Source: Pseudomonas sp. CROZ-RG-20F-R04-15
GTDB taxonomy: Bacteria > Pseudomonadota > Gammaproteobacteria > Pseudomonadales > Pseudomonadaceae
Assembly: GCF_022662375.1 (NCBI RefSeq)
Contig: NZ_JAKNQL010000001.1
Span: forward strand, 372,001 to 436,000
Direction of reading: 5' to 3'
DNA length: 64,000 nucleotides
Shown: piece after piece, positions 59,793-64,000 of the stretch
Numbering within the stretch: the first letter of the stretch is position 1
Layout of the letters: each line of letters begins with the position of its first letter
Notes under the pieces: generated by a model
What the model was told of the DNA's origin: nothing
Databases searched by the model: none
Seen by the model: the letters and a program-made list of their open reading frames with translations, nothing else
Program-made: the position numbers and the translations under genes

Positions 59793-60018
59793 GTTTTGCC
59801 CACTTAGCCTTCACGGCATCCAGATCGGTGAGATTTCCAGCATCGGCATCTGCGATACCTTCGCTGATAGCTTGTAGATGCCATGATTCGGCTTCTACGT
59901 ATCGAACCAGTGCACGCTTGAGATGGTATTGACGGTCTCTGTCCGTTGCCGCAGCCAGTTCATCCAGCTGCTGTGCCAACAATTCTTCGACGCGGAAAGA
60001 TAGAACTGGCGAGGCCAT
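59761..60018 (-). CDS. ribbon-helix-helix antitoxin of the ParE-type toxin
   Basis: 85 residues. The N-terminal RHH fold is PVLSFRVEELLAQQLDEL; the C-terminal part (DADAGNLTDLDAVKAKWAK) would wrap the toxin. AGGAA precedes the ATG by about eight bases. It is the first gene of the pair and probably represses it through the repeats just upstream. Confidence 0.88.
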   Translation of the reverse strand: MASPVLSFRVEELLAQQLDELAAATDRDRQYHLKRALVRYVEAESWHLQAISEGIADADAGNLTDLDAVKAKWAKRAERSTDKKG

Positions 60019-60032
60019 GTCAGAATTCCTAT

Positions 60033-60056
60033 GTATACGTTGTAAACGACGTAAAC
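60033..60056. promoter_or_regulatory. operator of the toxin-antitoxin pair: three 9-bp-spaced repeats
   Basis: GTATAC, GTAAAC and GTAAAC start at 60033, 60042 and 60051. Regular spacing of short direct repeats fits side-by-side binding of RHH dimers. It lies 15 bases upstream of the antitoxin ATG, where it would cover the promoter. Confidence 0.6.
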
Positions 60057-60221
60057 ACCCTAGGCTGCTGTCAGAGCTTCGTCAACCAGTGAGCGTGCGA
60101 CAGTCCAAGAAAACTGTAGCGGGCCAGAGCGGAACGAAGCGTCGAGATGTGTTGCGAAATGCTTGGCGTAACACTCTGACGTCAGAATCAACGCCAGAGA
60201 TAGACCAGTTTTGACGAGGAA

Positions 60222-60734
60222 TTAGTTACAAGTCCCCTGAACTGGGAATGGCCGCTGTCCGTTTATTAACTCCGGCACATCTCGCCACTTGACCCACGCC
60301 TGCTGTTGCCAGTGCAGCAGTGGCACGGTAACGCCTGCCCAATGCATTGAACTCAGGCTCGGGTGGTTTTCCACAGGGCTTGATTGGGTTTCGCGCAGCA
60401 TCGGGATGACTTCATGACTCAGCCATTGGCGCAGGTGTCGGTTTTCCGGGACGAAGTGATGGACGAGCAGGGCGAACAGGCCGGACTCGCTGACCATCGC
60501 GCAATCGATGATTTCGCCGTCCCGACGTAGGAGGACATGGCGACGCTGGTCGGGATCGAGTTTCAGGGTGAGGCGTTCGTTTAGCGGATAGCCCATCAAG
60601 CGACCGAGATCTTGAACACAGAACCAAGCCTCGTGATCTTGCATGAAGGCGTGGAGGAAGCGGTTGTGGCGAGTGAAGATGGTGGGGGTGAAGAAAGCGG
60701 AGGTTTCAGAAGGAATTTGTACGTGGTTAGGCAT
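60222..60734 (-). CDS. BRO-N domain (phage antirepressor-like) protein
   Basis: 170 residues from the ATG at 60734, preceded by GGAG at seven bases. The BRO-N pattern is visible: FMQDHEAWFCVQDLGRLMGY, then RRDGEIIDCAMVSESGLFALL and RQWLSHEVIPMLRE. Such domains bind DNA and occur in phage antirepressors and in single chromosomal genes. The C-terminal part (about 115-170) is short and has no recognised domain. No other phage gene is next to it. Divergent from rloA, so it could control that promoter; this is inference. Confidence 0.8.
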   Translation of the reverse strand: MPNHVQIPSETSAFFTPTIFTRHNRFLHAFMQDHEAWFCVQDLGRLMGYPLNERLTLKLDPDQRRHVLLRRDGEIIDCAMVSESGLFALLVHHFVPENRHLRQWLSHEVIPMLRETQSSPVENHPSLSSMHWAGVTVPLLHWQQQAWVKWRDVPELINGQRPFPVQGTCN

Positions 60735-60894
60735 TTGTCGACTCCAATATCGAGAATAGAGCCGCCACTCAAATGAGCGCGGTTGCGCCATGTTGATTTT
60801 GTTCCGGCTTCGACACCGGGCTGCTGATGTCACAGCCGGAAAGAAGACTATCTGCCGTGTGCTCTACGCACCAAGTCTGTTCTATCGACAATAA

Positions 60895-61008
60895 CTGTAG
60901 GAAACGGGGCTTTTTCAGGAAGGCTGTGTATGTAGGAAATGCCTGTTTTTGCACTCGCTGCAGTCCGTCTGCATCTGAAGCCTGTTTTTTCGTTTATTCA
61001 TGAAAACC
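60895..61008. repeat. leader repeat, copy 1 (upstream of rloA)
   Basis: Aligns without gaps to 63019-63132 at a constant offset of 2124 bases. The best-kept part is TGTAGGAAATGCCTGTTTTT-GCA (60931-60953), identical in both. It also has CTGTAGGAAAC at the left edge and a TGTTTTTTC block at about 60983-60991. It lies 30-140 bases before the rloA start, where a promoter is expected. Confidence 0.75.
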
Positions 61009-61034
61009 CAAGCAATGAACTGCAGGTTTTCTTC

Positions 61035-62288
61035 ATGTTGATCGAATTCTCGGTATCCAATTACCGCTCATTTCGGGACAGGCAAACCCTGTCCATGGCG
61101 GCGAGCCCTCGTCTTGGCAAAACACGCAATACGTTCAAAGCCTCCACGAGCGCAGAAAAGCTTCCGGAGCTGCTGAAGGTTGCAGCTATTTACGGTCCGA
61201 ACGCCTCCGGAAAGTCTTCACTGATCCGCGCAATGGGCATCGTCGGACGCTTGCTAGCGACACCACATGGTTCAAATGACGAAGCGCTACCCGTTTCACC
61301 CTTCCGATTTGATTGCACTCTGAGCGATGCGCCCAGTGTCTTTGAGTACGACTTTATTCAGGGCGGACTGCGCTATCGGTTTGTCCTCGGGCTGACCGCG
61401 CAGAGGATTGTTCAGGAACAACTGACTGCTTACCCGAAAGGTAAGGAAACACTGCTTTATGACCGCCGGTTTGATGCTGAAGGTGAGCATTACCTGTTTG
61501 GTAAAACCCTTGAGGGCGGCAAGGAAGTGCATTGCGCCTGGCGCCGATTGACCAGTCCGACGATGCTGTTTATTGCACAAGCCGTCACTCATAGCAGCGA
61601 AGAGTTGAGTCAACTGCGCACTCCATTTAGTTGGTTTCAAACCGGTCTGCTAGTCATTGAACAAAACAACATGCTTGGCTTGTCCACAGCCTCGATTCGC
61701 TTTCTGCAAATGGTGAAAAATCATACGAGAAACCTGCGCGATTTTCTCAGTGCGCTGGATATTCCTGTGTCTGCGATACAGCTCGACCCGGATGACGCCT
61801 CTGCAGACTTGAGCAACGGAAAACTGACCTTGAAGGAGTTCTTCGCGGCGGCTCAAAGGGACAAACTGACCCTCACGCATTCCAGCATTTCAGGCGATGC
61901 GCAGTTCGACTTCTCGGAGGAGTCTTGCGGAACCAAGAACCTGATTGGCTTCTGGTTGCCCTGGTTCATGATGAATCAGGCCGGTGGCAGTGGGATCCTC
62001 TGCGTCGACGAACTGAATAGCAGTCTTCATCCCGAAATCGTCGCTGACTTGATCGCAAAGCATCTGAACAGTGGGTTGGATACCCAACTGATTTTCACGA
62101 CACACGATACCCATCTGATGAATGAAAAGATTCTGCGGCGTGACCAGTTCTGGATTACAGAACGCGATGCTCATGGCGCCACGAGCTTGTTTTCCGTACA
62201 CGATTTTGGAGGCCGGGAAAGCGAGGATGTCGAGAAGCGTTACTTCGAAGGGCGTTATCGCGGGCTGCCGCTGATAAGGCAGGGGTGA
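61035..62288 (+). CDS. rloA: RloA/AbiLi-type AAA ATPase (defence-associated)
   Basis: 417 residues from the ATG at 61035, giving the family opening MLIEFSVSNYRSFRDRQTLS. SMC/ABC-like ATPase: Walker A GPNASGKS at 54-61, signature SEESCGTKNL at 294-303, Walker B ILCVDEL at 321-327, and the switch histidine in TTHD at 355-358. Together with the next gene it matches the RloAB or AbiL pair, seen in restriction loci and in abortive infection of phages. The two genes overlap by four bases. Whether this pair is active is not known. Confidence 0.85.
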   Translation: MLIEFSVSNYRSFRDRQTLSMAASPRLGKTRNTFKASTSAEKLPELLKVAAIYGPNASGKSSLIRAMGIVGRLLATPHGSNDEALPVSPFRFDCTLSDAPSVFEYDFIQGGLRYRFVLGLTAQRIVQEQLTAYPKGKETLLYDRRFDAEGEHYLFGKTLEGGKEVHCAWRRLTSPTMLFIAQAVTHSSEELSQLRTPFSWFQTGLLVIEQNNMLGLSTASIRFLQMVKNHTRNLRDFLSALDIPVSAIQLDPDDASADLSNGKLTLKEFFAAAQRDKLTLTHSSISGDAQFDFSEESCGTKNLIGFWLPWFMMNQAGGSGILCVDELNSSLHPEIVADLIAKHLNSGLDTQLIFTTHDTHLMNEKILRRDQFWITERDAHGATSLFSVHDFGGRESEDVEKRYFEGRYRGLPLIRQG

Positions 62289-62923
62289 GGGTAGTGAGTT
62301 CGTTCAAATCGTTTGATCGCAAGGCTTCCCGCTTCAAACCGCAGCCTAAGGTGCTGGTGTTGTGTGAAGACAGTAAGTCAGGGAAACGTTATCTGGAGGA
62401 AGCCGCGTTTTATTTTCGGGCCAAGGCCCAGGTTGAGATCGTCCACTGCGGTGTTACACATCCAAGCGGCATTGTTGAGCGAGCAGTCGTAAGGCAAAAA
62501 AGCTTCGATAAGGTGTTCTGTGTTTTGGATCGAGACACCCACATGTGCTTCAAGCGAGCGTTGAATGTGGCGAAGTCTTATCCAAAAATCCAAGTCATCG
62601 CATCTTATCCGTGCTTCGAGTTTTGGCTACTACTGCACTTTGGCTACAGTCGAAAACCGTTCAGCACAGCCGGGAAGAACTCTCCGGCTGATTTGGTGAC
62701 CAAGAGCCTCAGAGCAAAACCCAGCATGGCTGACTATCAGAAAGGCAAAGACGTCAGCTACTTCGCTCAGCTACTCGGAAAGCCATTTCAGCAGGCAAGA
62801 GCGCTGGCCCCCAAAGTTCTTGAGGATGTCGCCCTCAGTGGTGAACACAACCCAAGCACTGAAATTCACCTATTGATGGATGAGTTCGAAGCCCTCTCAA
62901 AGCCCCAGCCGATTGACACATAA
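62285..62923 (+). CDS. rloB: RloB/AbiLii-type protein with TOPRIM-like motifs
   Basis: 212 residues, start GTG at 62285 overlapping the rloA stop; a GTG at 62294 is an alternative. TOPRIM-like acidic residues: Glu28 in VLVLCEDSKSGKRYL and Asp82/Asp84 in FCVLDRDTHM. FEFWLLLHFGY in the middle is typical of RloB proteins. By analogy with OLD and PARIS proteins it may be a nuclease unleashed by its ATPase partner; that is inference. Base composition is lower in GC than the backbone. Confidence 0.82.
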   Translation: MRVVSSFKSFDRKASRFKPQPKVLVLCEDSKSGKRYLEEAAFYFRAKAQVEIVHCGVTHPSGIVERAVVRQKSFDKVFCVLDRDTHMCFKRALNVAKSYPKIQVIASYPCFEFWLLLHFGYSRKPFSTAGKNSPADLVTKSLRAKPSMADYQKGKDVSYFAQLLGKPFQQARALAPKVLEDVALSGEHNPSTEIHLLMDEFEALSKPQPIDT

Positions 62924-63018
62924 GCCCTCTCCGAGCCCCCCATTGGACTGGCTCAGTAGCTGAGAGGAGACGTTGCTGGCAGGCGCTGGCTGAAACAAGG
63001 CCATTCAGTCCTCATCCG

Positions 63019-63132
63019 CTGTAGGAAACAAGATTTTTTCTTGAAGGTCACGCCTGTAGGAAATGCCTGTTTTTGCATTGGCGCCAGCGAGACCGCCCCT
63101 AACCAGTGTTTTTTCCGTTATTTGTTTGAATC
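63019..63132. repeat. leader repeat, copy 2 (upstream of the phosphoribosyltransferase remnant and SLOG gene)
   Basis: Same element as 60895-61008: CTGTAGGAAAC, TGTAGGAAATGCCTGTTTTT-GCA (63055-63077) and TGTTTTTTCC at 63107-63116. About three quarters of the bases agree in the left 59 positions. The rest of the 62924-63345 gap holds only the pseudogene below. Confidence 0.75.
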
Positions 63133-63220
63133 TTGCGCATCGCTGCAGATGCTCGGCCCTTGGTTTCAGGGTTCAAAGATTGTTACGAATAACGGAGAAA
63201 TCACTACCGATGGATGCTGA

Positions 63221-63340
63221 AATGTTTTAGTTGTAGATGATTTGTTTGATAGCGGGGCGTCCATGGACGCGGCCTGCGCTGTTCTGCGTAAATATCTCAA
63301 GGTAGGGAAAATTTACGTCGCAGCGCTAACTTGGAAGTGA
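63221..63340 (+). pseudogene. 3' remnant of a phosphoribosyltransferase gene
   Basis: 39 codons, open after a stop at 63218-63220 and without a start codon, ending in TGA just before the next gene. It reads VLVVDDLFDSGASMDAA, a PRPP-binding loop of type I phosphoribosyltransferases, and ends KIYVAALTWK. The rest of the gene is missing, probably by deletion, since its leader repeat is still present about 90 bases upstream. Confidence 0.75.
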
Positions 63341-63345
63341 ATTCA

Positions 63346-63903
63346 ATGACCACTGTATTTATTGCTGGCTCTATCAACATCAAGAACCTTGATCCGAAGG
63401 TTAAAGAGCGCATCAATAATATCGTCGCGTCAGATTTTGAGGTGGTGGTTGGGGATGCAGGTGGCGCCGATACCTCCATTCAGGAGTACCTGCTGAGTCT
63501 CGAACGATCCAAAACCACAGTGTTCTGCAGCGGTTCTGCTCCGAGGAATAACCTTGGACAGTGGCCCACCAGAACAGTCGACTCCAAGCATTCCAAGGGG
63601 TCGAGAGCCTTCTTCACCGAGAAAGACGTCGTCATGGCCGAAGCAGCCGACTTCGGCTTGATGATCTGGGATGCAAAGAGCACCGGTACGCTCAGCAACG
63701 TCATTGAATTGTTGTCGAGAAAGAAGAAGTCGCTTGTTTTCGTCAACAAGGAAAAGGAATTCAAGGTGGTCGGAGACGTCAGTCAGCTCGAAGAATTGAT
63801 TGCATTCATGTCCGATCACGCCAAGCAAAAAGCTAATGAAAAAATCAAATTGTTCGATCGTATTTCCTTGCTGAAACACGATCAGGCAGAGCTTTCCTTT
63901 TGA
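63346..63903 (+). CDS. SLOG-like nucleotide-binding protein
   Basis: 185 residues from the ATG at 63346, six bases after the remnant stop; GGAAG stands about nine bases upstream. It opens TTVFIAGSINIKNLDPKVKE; FEVVVGDAGGADTSIQEYL at 31-49 is the Rossmann-like glycine/acidic motif of the SLOG (LOG/DprA-like) superfamily, followed by VVMAEAADFGLMIWDAKSTG with its conserved GTLSN loop. Proteins of this family are found beside phosphoribosyltransferases and are thought to sense or modify nucleotides in conflict systems. Here its probable partner is broken, so it may be an orphan. Confidence 0.75.
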   Translation: MTTVFIAGSINIKNLDPKVKERINNIVASDFEVVVGDAGGADTSIQEYLLSLERSKTTVFCSGSAPRNNLGQWPTRTVDSKHSKGSRAFFTEKDVVMAEAADFGLMIWDAKSTGTLSNVIELLSRKKKSLVFVNKEKEFKVVGDVSQLEELIAFMSDHAKQKANEKIKLFDRISLLKHDQAELSF

Positions 63904-63927
63904 TGGTTTTTCTCGGTTTCCCTGAAC

Positions 63928-63950
63928 CCCGGCACCTTGTCGGTGCCGGG
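63928..63950. terminator. hairpin between convergent genes
   Basis: CCCGGCACC / GGTGCCGGG, a 9-bp stem with a 5-base loop. No T run on the plus side. It lies between the SLOG-like gene and a gene entering from the right. Confidence 0.6.
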
Positions 63951-63961
63951 ATCGCAGGCTC

Positions 63962-64000
63962 TTAGCGACTCACCTTCCACGCATCCCCAGCCGGCGCCTT
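63962..64000 (-). CDS. 3' end of a gene outside the window
   Basis: On the minus strand the last bases read KAPAGDAWKVSR and then a stop at 63964-63962. Only 12 codons are visible, so the product cannot be named. The convergent hairpin before it supports a real gene end here. Confidence 0.45.
   Translation of the reverse strand, partial: KAPAGDAWKVSR

Noticed and set aside
60017..60214. 65-codon plus-strand frame after the antitoxin promoter
   Set aside because: It starts over the antitoxin start codon, runs through the operator repeats and has no recognisable domain.

Overview
The window looks like chromosomal DNA of a fluorescent Pseudomonas (P. fluorescens group). The evidence is the gene content and order (lepA-lepB-rnc-era-recO-pdxJ; purL next to mltF; nagR-nagA-nagB-nagF-nagE; ffh, rpsP-rimM-trmD-rplS, xerD, dsbC, hom, thrC, recJ) together with many copies of the REP palindrome with the core GTGGGAGCGAGC-CTGCTCGCGAA, mostly as inverted pairs. 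No rRNA, tRNA or CRISPR array was seen.

Layout. 1-7.2 kb: the end of lptG, then the lepA-lepB-rnc-era translation/RNA block, recO and pdxJ. 7.2-13.2 kb: mltF and purL transcribed divergently, then a small YqfO-like gene. 13.2-21.5 kb: a variable region with a 450-bp direct repeat, a very large DUF6543-type (dermonecrotic-toxin-like) protein gene, and a two-gene nucleotidyltransferase module. 21.6-28.9 kb: the N-acetylglucosamine PTS operon with its GntR-family regulator and probable operators. 29-37.4 kb: L,D-transpeptidase, two NUDIX hydrolases, a gamma-carbonic anhydrase homologue, purT, an MHS-type transporter, a CNNM/CorC-type protein and YpjD. 37.6-41.2 kb: ffh and the rpsP-rimM-trmD-rplS operon. 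41.3-48.6 kb: thioesterase, antiporter, xerD, dsbC, hom and thrC. 48.6-57.1 kb: a truncated sensor with a degenerate receiver, DUF3509, a periplasmic binding-like protein, a CoA transferase, YaeQ, recJ and an Old Yellow Enzyme. 57.2-58.9 kb: opgD. 59.3-64 kb: an accessory block with a ParE/RHH toxin-antitoxin pair, a BRO-N protein, an RloA/RloB (AbiL-like) pair and a SLOG-like gene behind a phosphoribosyltransferase remnant.

How genes work together. The nag cluster takes up GlcNAc, phosphorylates it (NagF, NagE), deacetylates it (NagA) and deaminates it (SIS-domain NagB-II) under a UTRA regulator. hom and thrC give two steps of threonine synthesis. xerD, dsbC and recJ, with ffh and the ribosomal operon, form a conserved housekeeping backbone into which accessory DNA has been inserted at two places.

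The most interesting parts are: (1) the ~1916-residue toxin-like protein, which carries two tandem copies, exactly 324 residues apart, of a ChaN/Tiki/PMT-C2-like domain in which each copy appears to have lost a different catalytic motif; (2) the 59.5-63.9 kb conflict-system block, where a ~110-bp leader is present twice, once before rloAB and once before the decayed phosphoribosyltransferase-SLOG module; (3) a RocS-like sensor cut off after its PAS domain beside a pseudo-receiver; and (4) an unrecognised nucleotidyltransferase two-gene module beside the toxin. Assignments come from reading the sequence and recalling protein families; no searches were run.
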